This document shows positions 27,233 to 36,457 of a DNA stretch of 64,000 nucleotides, piece by piece (within the stretch, counting starts at the first letter, position 1; the number at the start of each line of letters is the position of its first letter). The notes under the pieces were generated by a model that did not search any database, had not been told where the DNA came from, and saw only the letters and a list, made by a program, of their open reading frames with translations. Source of the stretch: Fusobacterium ulcerans ATCC 49185 (lineage in GTDB: Bacteria > Fusobacteriota > Fusobacteriia > Fusobacteriales > Fusobacteriaceae). Made by a program: the position numbers and the translations under genes. Where the stretch lies: positions 3,286,001-3,350,000 of the forward strand of contig NZ_LR215979.1 in the NCBI RefSeq assembly GCF_900683735.1, read 5' to 3'.

Positions 27233-29083
27233 ATGGGAATGAAACAATATGAAGTGATAGTAGTAGGAGGAGGGCATGGTGGAGTAGAAGCAAGTCTGGC
27301 AGCAGCAAGACTTGGAAAGAAAACAGCTATGTTTACTCTATATCTTGATACTATTGCTATGATGTCATGCAACCCTTCAATAGGAGGACCAGGAAAAAGC
27401 AATCTTGTTGCTGAAATGGATATACTTGGTGGAGAGATGGGAAGACACACTGATAAATTTAATCTCCAGTTGAAGCATCTGAATGAAAGCAAAGGACCAG
27501 CTGCAAGAATAACAAGAGGACAGGCTGATAAATATCTCTATAGAACAGAGATGAGAAAAATTCTTGAACATACAGATAATCTTGAAATAATTCAGGATTG
27601 TGTAGATGAAATTATAGTTGAAGATGGAAAAATAAAAGGAATAATAACAAGACTTGGAATAAAATATTATGCTGAATGTGTAGTTCTGGCTACTGGTACA
27701 TTTTTAAAGGGAAAAATAGTAATAGGGGATGTGGCTTATTCTGCTGGAAGACAGGGAGAAAACTCAGCTGAAAAACTTTCTGATAGTTTAAGAGAGCATG
27801 GAATAAATATTGAAAGATATCAGACTGCTACACCTCCAAGGCTTGATAAAAGAAGCATAGATTTTAGTAAAATGAAGGAATTAAAAGGGGAGGAACACCC
27901 AAGGTATTTCTCTATATTTACTAATAAAGATAGAAATAGTGTAGTTCCTACATGGTTAACTTATACTACAGAAAAAACAATAGAAGTAGCAAAAGAAATG
28001 CTGCAGTATTCACCAATAGTAAGCGGAATAATAAAAACTCATGGACCTAGACACTGTCCATCACTAGATAGAAAAGTAATAAACTTTCCAGATAAATCTA
28101 ATCATCAGATATTTTTGGAACTGGAATCAGCAGAATCAGAGGAAGTATATGTAAATGGACTTACTACTGCAATGCCTCCATTTGCTCAGGAAGCTATGAT
28201 GAGAACTATAGCAGGACTGGAAAATGCAAGGATAATGAGATATGGTTATGCAGTAGAGTATGATTATGCTCCTGCAGCTCAGCTTTATCCAAGTCTGGAG
28301 TGCAAAAAAGTAGAGGGGCTTTACTTTGCAGGTCAGATAAATGGAACATCTGGTTATGAAGAGGCTGCATGTCAGGGATTTATAGCTGGAGTAAATGCTG
28401 CCAGAAAGGTAGATGGAAAGGAACCAGTTATTATTGACAGAAGTGAAGGATATATAGGTGTACTTATAGATGATATAATTCACAAGAAGACACCAGAGCC
28501 TTATAGAGTCCTTCCATCAAGATCTGAATATAGATTAACTCTTAGGTTTGATAATGCTTTTATGAGGCTTTTTACAAAGGCTAAGGAGATAGGAATTCTA
28601 TCTTCTGAAAAACTTGATTACCTAGAAAATTCTATAAAAATAGTAAATGATGAAATAGCAAGATTAAAAGAGATAAGTGTACCAATGGTACAGGCTAATG
28701 TACTTCTTGAAAAACTTGGATCAGATCAGAAACTTACTAAAGGTGTCAAAATAGGAGATCTTTTAAAAATAAAAGAGGTAACTTATGACAGCTTAAAAGA
28801 TATAACAGAGATAAATGATTATCCTGGATTTATAAAAAATCAGATAGAAACAATAATAAAATATGAGATATTTATTCAAAGGGAAAATGAGCAAATCGAG
28901 AAATTTAAAAGACTTGAGGAAGTAAAAATACCTGTTGATTTTGATTTCTCTGAAGTAAAAGGAATATCTAATATAGCTAGATGTGGACTGGAAGAAATAA
29001 AACCACTTTCAATAGGAGAGGCTTCTAGAATAAGTGGCGTTACAGGAAATGATATAGCCCTTTTAGTTGGGTATTTAAAATAA
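27233..29083 (+). CDS. mnmG: MnmG tRNA modification FAD enzyme
   Basis: The 616-residue partner of MnmE binds FAD through the N-terminal GGGHGGVEASLAAARLG. Other family motifs are SCNPSIGGPGKSNLV, the ATGTFLKG segment, GQINGTSGYEEAACQG and PSRSEYRLTLRFDNA. The C-terminal helical domain (about 460-616) is complete. The ribosome binding site is GGAGGAAAC before ATG 27233. It is the last gene of the origin-side run. Confidence 0.96.
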   Translation: MGMKQYEVIVVGGGHGGVEASLAAARLGKKTAMFTLYLDTIAMMSCNPSIGGPGKSNLVAEMDILGGEMGRHTDKFNLQLKHLNESKGPAARITRGQADKYLYRTEMRKILEHTDNLEIIQDCVDEIIVEDGKIKGIITRLGIKYYAECVVLATGTFLKGKIVIGDVAYSAGRQGENSAEKLSDSLREHGINIERYQTATPPRLDKRSIDFSKMKELKGEEHPRYFSIFTNKDRNSVVPTWLTYTTEKTIEVAKEMLQYSPIVSGIIKTHGPRHCPSLDRKVINFPDKSNHQIFLELESAESEEVYVNGLTTAMPPFAQEAMMRTIAGLENARIMRYGYAVEYDYAPAAQLYPSLECKKVEGLYFAGQINGTSGYEEAACQGFIAGVNAARKVDGKEPVIIDRSEGYIGVLIDDIIHKKTPEPYRVLPSRSEYRLTLRFDNAFMRLFTKAKEIGILSSEKLDYLENSIKIVNDEIARLKEISVPMVQANVLLEKLGSDQKLTKGVKIGDLLKIKEVTYDSLKDITEINDYPGFIKNQIETIIKYEIFIQRENEQIEKFKRLEEVKIPVDFDFSEVKGISNIARCGLEEIKPLSIGEASRISGVTGNDIALLVGYLK

Positions 29084-29101
29084 AAATAAAAATAAATATA
29101 T

Positions 29102-29119
29102 TATTATTATGTATATACA
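29102..29119 (-). repeat. Dispersed iteron-like site after mnmG
   Basis: An exact minus-strand TGTATAT-N4-AATAATA match (N4 = ACAT). The overlapping plus-strand sequence at 29110-29127 is one base off, so this site is nearly palindromic. Confidence 0.65.
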
Positions 29120-29161
29120 TATTAATAAAAAATTCTCTGTTACTTTAATGGAGGTGAAAAA

Positions 29162-29203
29162 ATGAAGCTTTGCATTGTTTTTTCTGGAGTAGTTTTAAAA
29201 TAG
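29162..29203 (+). CDS. 13-residue leader peptide
   Basis: A short ORF with a strong ribosome binding site (GGAGGTG at 29151-29157) encodes MKLCIVFSGVVLK. Its last codons fall in the left arm of a hairpin (29193-29217) that partly covers the ribosome binding site of the following acetyltransferase. This is the layout of antibiotic-inducible translational attenuators such as cat and erm leaders. The coding call rests on context only. Confidence 0.45.
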   Translation: MKLCIVFSGVVLK

Positions 29204-29221
29204 ATCAAATTTTAAAAGGAG
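29193..29221 (+). promoter_or_regulatory. Hairpin sequestering the acetyltransferase binding site
   Basis: TTTTAAAA at 29193-29200 and TTTTAAAA at 29210-29217 can pair (8 bp, A-T only). The right arm runs into AAGGAG, the ribosome binding site of the gene at 29228. The stem is weak. Confidence 0.4.
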
Positions 29222-29227
29222 ATTGTG

Positions 29228-29863
29228 ATGACTATTCCAGATGTAGATAAAATATATCCAAGAACAAATGATAAACAGATAGTATATTTAAAAAATGTAA
29301 TTACAAATTCCAATATTCAAATTGGAGATTACACAATTTATAATGATTTTTACAATGATCCAACTGAGTTTCAAAAAAATAATGTGCTGTATCATTATCC
29401 AATAAATAAAGATAAACTTATCATTGGAAAATTTTGTTCCATTGCCTGCGGAGCTAAATTCTTAATGAACTGTGGCAATCATACACTGCATTCTTTATCT
29501 ACTTATACTTTTCCATTATTTGGTGAAGAATGGGGACATAAAATAAATGTAAGAGATTCATGGGATAACAAAGGAAATATTATAATTGGAAATGATGTAT
29601 GGATTGGCTATGAAGCTGTGATATTATCAGGGGTAACTATTGGAGATGGGGCTATTATAGGAACAAGAGCAGTTGTAACTAAAGATGTACCACCTTATAC
29701 AATTGTTGGAGGAAGTCCTGCCAGAATAATAAAAAAACGATTTTCAGATGATATAATAGATAAATTACTTAAAATGAAATGGTGGAACTGGCCAGAAGAG
29801 AAAATTGCTGAAAGCTTGGAGTATATACAGGCTGGAAATTTATCTAAATTAGAAAAAGTATAA
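29228..29863 (+). CDS. CatB/Vat-type xenobiotic acetyltransferase
   Basis: This 211-residue left-handed beta-helix acyltransferase resembles type B chloramphenicol (CatB) and streptogramin A (Vat) acetyltransferases, which use acetyl-CoA. It shows [28 protein letters not shown] (with the likely catalytic His), hexapeptide repeats ([34 protein letters not shown]), [17 protein letters not shown] and [10 protein letters not shown]. The start is ATG 29228, 6 bases after AAGGAG; GTG 29225 is less likely. It follows a short leader ORF. The real substrate cannot be told from sequence: drug resistance is possible, and so is a house-keeping sugar or acyl acceptor. Confidence 0.85.
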   Translation: MTIPDVDKIYPRTNDKQIVYLKNVITNSNIQIGDYTIYNDFYNDPTEFQKNNVLYHYPINKDKLIIGKFCSIACGAKFLMNCGNHTLHSLSTYTFPLFGEEWGHKINVRDSWDNKGNIIIGNDVWIGYEAVILSGVTIGDGAIIGTRAVVTKDVPPYTIVGGSPARIIKKRFSDDIIDKLLKMKWWNWPEEKIAESLEYIQAGNLSKLEKV

Positions 29864-29894
29864 TAATACTAGAATAAAACATTTTAAATTATAG

Positions 29895-29947
29895 AGAGAA
29901 TGGCTACTAAATTAAGTAAAAAAGAGTTTTTAGCTATTCTCTTTTTT
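29895..29947 (+). terminator. Terminator after the acetyltransferase
   Basis: AGAGAATGGCTA and TAGCTATTCTCT arms form a 12-bp stem with one mismatch, then a T run. Confidence 0.8.
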
Positions 29948-29969
29948 ATATAATGAGGGAGAATAAATT

Positions 29970-30476
29970 ATGATTATATTGATTGCAGGAAGCTCACATA
30001 CTGGAAAAACACTTATGGCACAAAAGTTATTAGAAAAATATAAGTTTCCATACTTATCCATTGACCACTTAAAAATGGGATTGATAAGGAGTGGGAAAAC
30101 AGCTCTTACTCCAAATGATGATAATGAACTAACTGCTTATTTGTGGCCTGTTGTTAGAGAAATGATAAAGACAGCAGTTGAAAACAAACAAAATCTTATA
30201 GTAGAAGGATGTTATATACCATTTGATTGGAAGAAAGATTTTGAGGAAAAATATTTGGAACATATGAGATACTTTTGTCTTATTATGACAGAAAAATATA
30301 TTCAAAAAAATTTCTCTAAAATAAAAGGCTATGCAAATATTATTGAAAAAAGAGCTAATGATTCATTTTGTACAAAGGAAATGATGATAGAAGAAAATAT
30401 TAAAAATTTTGAAATGTGTCAAAAATATGATTGTGATTATATATTGATAGATGATGAATATGTGATAGAAATTTAA
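29970..30476 (+). CDS. P-loop kinase-like protein
   Basis: A 168-residue protein with Walker A GSSHTGKT (residues 7-14), a candidate Walker B-like LIVEGCY at about 75 and a C-terminal DDEY. The overall form is that of small nucleotide or sugar kinases such as adenylate-kinase-like and zeta-toxin-fold proteins. No substrate can be assigned. It lies downstream of the acetyltransferase behind a terminator and has its own GAGGGAG site. Confidence 0.6.
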   Translation: MIILIAGSSHTGKTLMAQKLLEKYKFPYLSIDHLKMGLIRSGKTALTPNDDNELTAYLWPVVREMIKTAVENKQNLIVEGCYIPFDWKKDFEEKYLEHMRYFCLIMTEKYIQKNFSKIKGYANIIEKRANDSFCTKEMMIEENIKNFEMCQKYDCDYILIDDEYVIEI

Positions 30477-30502
30477 TTTAGAGAGAGTAAAAAAGCATGA
30501 AA

Positions 30503-30530
30503 TTGACTTTTTAAGAAAATGTGGTATAAT
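30503..30530 (+). promoter_or_regulatory. Strong promoter of the 30.5-kb leader
   Basis: TTGACT (30503-30508), a 16-base spacer, an extended TGG and TATAAT (30525-30530). Transcription should begin near 30537. Confidence 0.75.
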
Positions 30531-30536
30531 AAAGAT

Positions 30537-30677
30537 ACCTGAAAGGGTACTTAAATGAATGTAATAAAAAACGCTATGAGATAGGCTTTCACTATGTGAA
30601 AGCCTTTTTCATATCAATAAGTAATTAGCGTTTCTTATTGATAGTAGATAAATTACATTCATTTAAGGAGGTTTAGT
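30537..30677 (+). ncRNA. Highly structured leader RNA
   Basis: About 140 bases with nested complementarity: a 15-bp perfect pairing (30551-30565 with 30652-30666) whose right arm abuts AAGGAGG; a 10-bp hairpin (30583-30592/30596-30605) followed by TTTTC, which resembles an intrinsic terminator; an 8-bp pairing (30569-30576 with 30626-30633) that would form a pseudoknot with the 9-bp hairpin 30613-30621/30634-30642. It may be a cis-regulator, riboswitch or antisense target. If termination occurs at about 30610, a 75-base RNA would be made. It matches no riboswitch family that I know. Confidence 0.6.
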
Positions 30678-30785
30678 ATGTTTAAACTGGAGTTTCATTT
30701 TGATAACAATAAGATTGAAGGGGGTACTTTAATAATTATCCTTTTAATCGTTGCTGTTTTGGTGATTTGCTTCTTAGTTTACTAA
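30678..30785 (+). CDS. 35-residue single-pass membrane peptide
   Basis: It starts at ATG 30678 behind AAGGAGG (30665-30671). It has a polar N-terminus (MFKLEFHFDNNKIEGG) followed by a continuous hydrophobic stretch (TLIIILLIVAVLVICFLVY). Short hydrophobic peptides with structured leaders are typical of type I toxins, but an antisense partner promoter is not visible on the minus strand. It could also be a small regulatory membrane protein. It is too short for standard gene callers. Confidence 0.65.
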   Translation: MFKLEFHFDNNKIEGGTLIIILLIVAVLVICFLVY

Positions 30786-30795
30786 ACTAAGCCTC

Positions 30796-30811
30796 AACCC
30801 TGCGGGGTTTA
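30796..30811 (+). terminator. Terminator after the small membrane peptide
   Basis: AACCC-TGCG-GGGTT with short T tracts after it. It is GC-rich in an A+T-rich context. Confidence 0.55.
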
Positions 30812-30832
30812 TATAAAAAGTTTTTTTAATAT

Positions 30833-30868
30833 AAAAACAGCCATCAAAGTTAATTTGACAGCTGTTTA
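30833..30868 (-). terminator. Terminator of the oligopeptide-binding protein gene
   Basis: AAACAGC and GCTGTTT arms with extra pairing (TCAAA/TTTGA) and a T run on both strands. Confidence 0.75.
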
Positions 30869-30881
30869 TTTTTAATTTATA

Positions 30882-32378
30882 TTATTTTTTTGTAATTGGT
30901 GCAAGATAGTGTGTTCCTTCTGGATGGAAAACAAATCCCTCTATATTTTTCTGCATTCCTGTAATTTCATCAGGATAAACAAGTGAGAACATAGGAAGAT
31001 CTTCCTGAATTATATCTTGAATTTCTTTATAGTATTTAATTCTATCTTCTGGAACTGTACTTTCTCTTGCTTTATCAAGAAGTTCATCAACTTTTGGATT
31101 TTTATAGAAAGTTCTATTTCCAGCTCCACCTAAGTTTTTAGAGTGGAATAAAGCATACATAGCTGAGTCAGAGTCAGCACTAGAAGACCATCCAAGTATA
31201 AACATATCATGTTCCCCTTTAGCAACTCTGTCTAAATAAGAACCCCATTCAAGAACTTCAATCTGTACATCTATGCCTATTTGTTTAAGTTGATCTTGAA
31301 GGATAACTGCAGTATCTTTTCTTACACTTTTATCATTTGTCCATATTCTAGCTTTAAATCCATTAGGATATCCAGCTTTAGTCAATAATTCTTTTGCTTT
31401 AGCTATATTTTGAGTATAAAGTTTAGCATCTTTATTGTATCCAAATACATTAGGAGATACAGGAGAATTAGCTTTTTTAGCAGCTTTTAAGAAAACAGCA
31501 TCTATGATACTGTCAACATCAGCAGCATAAGCTATAGCCTGTCTAACTTCTTTTTTATCAAAAGGAGGTCTTTGAGTATTGAACCCAAGATATGTCATAC
31601 TCATAGCAGAATTCTGGTCTGCTTTTAATTTAGGATTGTTTTTTACCATATCCATATCAATAGGATCTATATCATAAGCAATATCAGCTTCCCCAGTTTC
31701 AAGAGCTATTGTTCTGTTTGTTCCTTCTGGAATAACTCTGAATGTCAATGAGTCAACTCCAGGTTTTCCTTTATAATAATCAGGATTAGCTTTTAGAACT
31801 ATTCTGTCTGCAGAAGTCCAAGATACAAACATAAATGGTCCAGTTCCTACTGGATGCTGTCCATAGTCGTTTCCACCAGCCTTTACAGCTTTTTCACTCA
31901 TTATACCAGCACCTACATGGGCTAAGTAGTTAACAAGAGGTCCATAAGGAACTTTAGTTGTTATTTTAACCGTATTTTCATCTACAGCTTCTATTTTATC
32001 AAGGTCACCAAAATATGCCATTAAAGAAGGAGCTTCTGTAGCCTGTTTTAAACTAAATACTACATCTCCAACTGTAAGAGGATCTCCATTATGGAATTTA
32101 ACCCCTTTTCTTATTTTTAGTACAAGAGTAAGAGGGTCTACCTGTTCCCAGCTTTCAGCCAATCCAGGTACCAAATTCATATCTTTGTCTTTTTCAATAA
32201 GTCTATCATAGATATTTATATTTACTCTATGAGTAGGAATGTCATTTGAAACTTGAGGATTCAGACTTTTTGCATCTGAGTTTTGTGCTACCACAAGTTT
32301 TGTTTCTTTTGCTTGAAGAGTAAAGCTTGATACTGTGAGGACTGCCATTGTGAGCAGAGCAAGTAGTTTTTTGTTCAT
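30882..32378 (-). CDS. Peptide-type ABC transporter substrate-binding protein
   Basis: The 498-residue protein is a solute-binding protein of family 5 (peptide, nickel or glutathione). The signal peptide is about residues 1-22 (KKLLALLTMAVLTVSSFTLQA) and shows no lipobox, unlike most Gram-positive homologues, so it is probably periplasmic, matching the Fusobacterium double membrane. Family motifs include YDRLIEKDKDMNLVPGLAESWE, VKFHNGDPLTVGDVVFSL and GTGPFMFVSW. No permease or ATPase genes are near, so it may serve a transporter encoded elsewhere. It has its own promoter region. Confidence 0.88.
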   Translation of the reverse strand: MNKKLLALLTMAVLTVSSFTLQAKETKLVVAQNSDAKSLNPQVSNDIPTHRVNINIYDRLIEKDKDMNLVPGLAESWEQVDPLTLVLKIRKGVKFHNGDPLTVGDVVFSLKQATEAPSLMAYFGDLDKIEAVDENTVKITTKVPYGPLVNYLAHVGAGIMSEKAVKAGGNDYGQHPVGTGPFMFVSWTSADRIVLKANPDYYKGKPGVDSLTFRVIPEGTNRTIALETGEADIAYDIDPIDMDMVKNNPKLKADQNSAMSMTYLGFNTQRPPFDKKEVRQAIAYAADVDSIIDAVFLKAAKKANSPVSPNVFGYNKDAKLYTQNIAKAKELLTKAGYPNGFKARIWTNDKSVRKDTAVILQDQLKQIGIDVQIEVLEWGSYLDRVAKGEHDMFILGWSSSADSDSAMYALFHSKNLGGAGNRTFYKNPKVDELLDKARESTVPEDRIKYYKEIQDIIQEDLPMFSLVYPDEITGMQKNIEGFVFHPEGTHYLAPITKK

Positions 32379-32685
32379 AGTTGTTTCCCCCTTTATTATT
32401 TTAATATAATTTTAAAAAAAAAATTTCTTTTTAGATAAAAATGAATAAATATTTTTTATTGTTTGATTATATTATGTTTTTTTCCATTTGTAAAGGAAAA
32501 AAATAAATATATATGGTTAGTTTGGGAGATAGTGAAAATTGGTTAAAAGATAATTTATTATTGAACATATACATATGGAAAAGAGTATTTTTCAAAATAT
32601 TTAAACAGAAATATTTTTTCACTATGAAAAGTTGAAAATACAGAGTAAAATATATACATGAAAAAATAAATTTATGGAGTGAGTC
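32379..32685. other. Intergenic region between the SBP gene and mfd
   Basis: 307 bases of divergent promoter space. It holds the iteron-like site at 32556-32573 and the ribosome binding site of mfd (ATGGAGTGAG). No ORF or hairpin is convincing. Confidence 0.5.
32556..32573 (-). repeat. Dispersed iteron-like site upstream of mfd
   Basis: An exact minus-strand TGTATAT-N4-AATAATA match (N4 = GTTC). Confidence 0.65.
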
Positions 32686-35637
32686 ATGATAACAGAATAT
32701 AGAGGAAGGATACCTTTCCTGCTCAAAGATATAAAAGGAAACATAGTATATCTATGCTCATCCAACAAGAACATTGAGGATTATTACAATACCCTCAGTG
32801 ATTTTTATGATGGAAAAATTTTAAAAATTGAAAGCAGTTATGAAAATGAAGAGTTTGAAAAACTTAACTATGACTTGCTTAAACTTTTAAAATCCCCAAA
32901 TAAATTTGCCATACTCATATCTTTAGAAGCATTTCTCAGAGATTATGCATTGGAAGGAGACAAGCTTTCTTTTGTAAAGGGAAAGGAAATGAGCATAGGT
33001 AAAATACAGGAAGATCTTATAAAAAATAAATTTGATAAAGCATATATGATTGAAAAAAGAATGCAGTATAGCGTAAGAGGGGATATTTTGGATATCTTTT
33101 CAAGTGATGGAGATTATCCTGTAAGAGTTGAATTTTTTGGAGATGAGATAGAGAGAATAACATATTTTGATCTTGAAAGTCAGAAGAGTATAGAAACACT
33201 TGATAATATCAATGTGTATATAAACAATAATAAAGATGGAAAAATATCTTTTTTTGATTTGGTTAAAAAGAGTAAAATTAAAGGATTGAAGATATATTTT
33301 GAAAATAATGAATTGTTGAGATATAAATTAGAGGAAAATATACTCAGAGAGAGGGAAGAGGAAGAAAAGTTTCGAGGAAGATTTGAGGAACTGTTGGAAA
33401 CTGGTGAGGAAGTAGAAATAAAAAGATTCTCAGAAGAAGAAATAAAGAAATTTGAGGATTATGATTATATAAAAAAATTGAGCCAGAAAGAAAATATACT
33501 TTTGATGTCAGAAGAGGAAAAGAGATATAAGGAGATATTTGAAAACTATAATATTGAGATAGAGAGATATCCTCATTATGAAGGATATAGAGAAAAAGAC
33601 AGGCTTATACTCACTGACAGAGAACTAAAAGGAATCAAAGTAAAGAGAGAAGCAAGGGAAAAGGTAAATTTAAAATATAAAGATGTATCTCAAATCAGAG
33701 AAAATGACTTTATAATTCATGAAAATTATGGAGTAGGTATCTATCAAGGGATAGAAACTATGAATGGACAGGATTATTTAAAGATAAAGTATGCTGATGA
33801 AGATAAACTTTTTGTTCCTGTTGAAGGAATAAATAAAATTGAAAAATATGTATCTACTCCTGGAGTAATACCTGATATATACCAGTTAGGGAGAAGAGGA
33901 TTTAAAAGAAAAAGACAGAAGCTGGAAGAGGAAATGGTGGCTTTTGCTAAAGAAATCATTGAGATACAGGCAAAGAGAGCTTTTGAAAAGGGGTATGCTT
34001 TTTCTCATGATACAGTATGGCAGGAGGAATTTGAAGAAAGCTTTCCATATAAAGAAACAGCTTCTCAGTTAAAAGCTATAGAAGATGTAAAAAGAGATAT
34101 GGAATCAGATAGAATAATGGATAGAGTAGTCTGTGGAGATGTGGGATATGGTAAGACAGAGATAGCTTTGAGAGCAGCTTTTAAAGCTTCTATAGATGGA
34201 AAACAGGTAGTTGTAATGGTTCCTACAACAGTGCTTGCACAACAGCATTATGAGAGATTTACAGAAAGATTTAAAAACTATCCTGTAACTATTGAAATAT
34301 TGAGCAGATTAAAAAGTGAAAAAGAGCAGAAAGAGGTACTTAAAAAAATATCAGCAGGGACTATTGATATAGTCATAGGGACTCACAGAATACTTTCATC
34401 AGATGTAAAATTTAAAGATTTAGGTCTTGTAGTAATAGATGAGGAACAAAAATTTGGTGTGAAAGCTAAAGAACAGCTGAAAAAACTGAAAAATAAAATA
34501 GATATGATAACCCTTACTGCTACACCTATTCCAAGAACATTGAATCTTTCACTTTTGGGAATAAGAGATCTTTCTGTAATAGATACTCCTCCAGAAGGAA
34601 GAAAGCCTATCGAAACAATGTTTATAGATAAAGATGATAAAAAACTAAAAGAGATAATTATGAGTGAGATAGCCAGAGAAGGTCAGGTTTTCTACATATT
34701 CAATTCTGTAAAAAATATAGAAAGTAAAACCAATGAACTTAGAAAGCTTCTTCCAAATTATCTGAAATTGGACTATATACATGGGCAGATGCTTCCAAAG
34801 GAAATAAAAAATAAGATAAAAGATTTTGAAAATGGAGATATAGATATGCTTGTTTCTACTACTATAATTGAAAATGGTATAGATATAGAAAATGCAAATA
34901 CTATGATAATAGATGGAGTGGAAAAACTGGGATTATCTCAAATATACCAGCTGAGAGGACGTATAGGAAGAGGAAGAAGAAAGGGATACTGTTATCTTCT
35001 CACTAAGGAGCATCAGACTAAGAAAGCTAAGGAAAGAGAGGAATCCATCAAAAATCTTGGAGATTCAGGAGGAGGATTCCAGCTTTCTCTTGAAGATATG
35101 AGAATAAGAGGAGCAGGAGAGATACTTGGAGATAAGCAGCATGGAGCTCTTGAGACTTTTGGATATAATTTGTATATAAAAATGCTGAATGAAGAGATAC
35201 AGCGTATCAAAGGAAATGCTCCAGAAGAAGAGATGGAAATGGAGATAAAAATAGATATGCCAGCATTTATTCCCGATGACTATATAGAAAAAGATGAAAA
35301 AATAGTAATCTATAGAAGAGCAGCTGAACTAAAAACTCAGGAAGAATTAAAAGAACTTGAGTCTGAAGTAAGAGATAGATTTGGAAATCCTCCAAGAGAG
35401 GTAGTAAATCTTTTCTACTATATAGGAGTTAAGATTAAAGCTAGAGAACTTGGAATTTCTGTAATCAGACAGGAAAAAAACGGATTCTTTGTAAGATTTC
35501 TAAATGAAAAAGTAAATATAGAAAAAATATCTCAAATGATGACAATGGGAAATCTGAAATATCTCAATAGAGAGGAAGGGGTATTCTACAGAGGGAATAT
35601 CAACAGATTTTTTAATGAGTATGAGGGAGTGATGTAG
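32686..35637 (+). CDS. mfd: Transcription-repair coupling factor Mfd
   Basis: Mfd removes stalled RNA polymerase and recruits UvrA. At 983 residues it is shorter than E. coli Mfd (1148). It has the UvrB-like N-terminal region (about 1-330), the RNAP-interacting domain (INENDFIIHENYGVGIYQGIETM region, about 340-410), the RecG-like helicase with Walker A CGDVGYGKTE and DEEQKFG, TATPIPRTLNLSLLG, the GRIGRGRRKGYCYL motif, and the C-terminal TRCF domain. An iteron-like site is embedded at 33215-33232. The gene order mfd-mazG-rqcP matches Bacillus. Confidence 0.95.
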   Translation: MITEYRGRIPFLLKDIKGNIVYLCSSNKNIEDYYNTLSDFYDGKILKIESSYENEEFEKLNYDLLKLLKSPNKFAILISLEAFLRDYALEGDKLSFVKGKEMSIGKIQEDLIKNKFDKAYMIEKRMQYSVRGDILDIFSSDGDYPVRVEFFGDEIERITYFDLESQKSIETLDNINVYINNNKDGKISFFDLVKKSKIKGLKIYFENNELLRYKLEENILREREEEEKFRGRFEELLETGEEVEIKRFSEEEIKKFEDYDYIKKLSQKENILLMSEEEKRYKEIFENYNIEIERYPHYEGYREKDRLILTDRELKGIKVKREAREKVNLKYKDVSQIRENDFIIHENYGVGIYQGIETMNGQDYLKIKYADEDKLFVPVEGINKIEKYVSTPGVIPDIYQLGRRGFKRKRQKLEEEMVAFAKEIIEIQAKRAFEKGYAFSHDTVWQEEFEESFPYKETASQLKAIEDVKRDMESDRIMDRVVCGDVGYGKTEIALRAAFKASIDGKQVVVMVPTTVLAQQHYERFTERFKNYPVTIEILSRLKSEKEQKEVLKKISAGTIDIVIGTHRILSSDVKFKDLGLVVIDEEQKFGVKAKEQLKKLKNKIDMITLTATPIPRTLNLSLLGIRDLSVIDTPPEGRKPIETMFIDKDDKKLKEIIMSEIAREGQVFYIFNSVKNIESKTNELRKLLPNYLKLDYIHGQMLPKEIKNKIKDFENGDIDMLVSTTIIENGIDIENANTMIIDGVEKLGLSQIYQLRGRIGRGRRKGYCYLLTKEHQTKKAKEREESIKNLGDSGGGFQLSLEDMRIRGAGEILGDKQHGALETFGYNLYIKMLNEEIQRIKGNAPEEEMEMEIKIDMPAFIPDDYIEKDEKIVIYRRAAELKTQEELKELESEVRDRFGNPPREVVNLFYYIGVKIKARELGISVIRQEKNGFFVRFLNEKVNIEKISQMMTMGNLKYLNREEGVFYRGNINRFFNEYEGVM
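33215..33232 (+). repeat. Dispersed iteron-like site inside mfd
   Basis: An exact TGTATAT-N4-AATAATA match (N4 = AAAC) in the coding strand, in the poorly conserved N-terminal part of Mfd (protein VYINNNKD). Confidence 0.65.
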
Positions 35638-35640
35638 TAA

Positions 35641-36399
35641 ATGAAAGAATTTGACAGACTTGTAGAAATAATAAAGAGATTGAGGGGAGAAGGGGGATGC
35701 CCATGGGACAGGGAACAAACCCTTGAAACTCTTAAACCATGCCTTATGGAAGAAACTTGCGAGGTGCTGGAAGCTATGGATGAAGGTGGAGAGGAACTGA
35801 AAGGTGAACTGGGAGATCTTCTGATGAATGTGGTATTTCAGGCTGATATATGTGAAGATGAGGGAAAATTTTCAATAGAAGATGTAGCAAGAGGGATAAA
35901 TGAAAAGATGATAAGAAGACACCCTCATGTATTCAAAGAAAAAGATGATTCTATAACTTCAGATGAAGTACTTGTAAATTGGGAAGAAATCAAAAAAACA
36001 GAGAAGATTCATGAAAAGAGAGAATCAGCATTAGATGGTGTTCCTATATATCTTCCATCACTTGCTAAGGCGGAAAAAATACAGAAAAAAGCTGCTAAGG
36101 TAGGATTTGATTGGACTGACACTAAAGATGTTATAGCCAAGGTGGAAGAGGAGCTGGAAGAGCTGAAACAGGCTATCAGCAATAATGATGATGAAAATAT
36201 GAAAGAGGAGCTTGGAGATTTACTTTTTTCTATAGTAAATCTTTCAAGATTTTTAAAAATAAATTCAACAGATGCTTTGGAGAAGACAATAAAAAAATTT
36301 GATACAAGGTTTAGGTATGTAGAAAAGCACTGCGATTTAACGACTTCTTCATTAGATACAATGGAAAAATTTTGGAATGAAGCAAAAAATAAACATTGA
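35641..36399 (+). CDS. mazG: MazG nucleotide pyrophosphohydrolase
   Basis: The 252-residue tandem-MazG protein hydrolyses NTPs to NMPs and PPi and helps clear damaged nucleotides. Both halves carry the EExxD/EExxE metal motif (LMEETCEVLEAMDE...LKGELGDLLMNVVFQ at about 30-70; VEEELEELKQAI...MKEELGDLLFSIVNLSRF at about 170-205). It begins 4 bases after mfd. Confidence 0.95.
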   Translation: MKEFDRLVEIIKRLRGEGGCPWDREQTLETLKPCLMEETCEVLEAMDEGGEELKGELGDLLMNVVFQADICEDEGKFSIEDVARGINEKMIRRHPHVFKEKDDSITSDEVLVNWEEIKKTEKIHEKRESALDGVPIYLPSLAKAEKIQKKAAKVGFDWTDTKDVIAKVEEELEELKQAISNNDDENMKEELGDLLFSIVNLSRFLKINSTDALEKTIKKFDTRFRYVEKHCDLTTSSLDTMEKFWNEAKNKH

Positions 36400-36457
36400 C
36401 ATATGCAAAAAATATAGTATATATAATTAATAAGAACAGGAGGTTTGAACATAATAT

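Noticed and set aside
30796-30868. Adjacent terminators read as a possible antisense RNA gene against the small membrane peptide
   Set aside because: No promoter on the minus strand could be found between 30600 and 30870.
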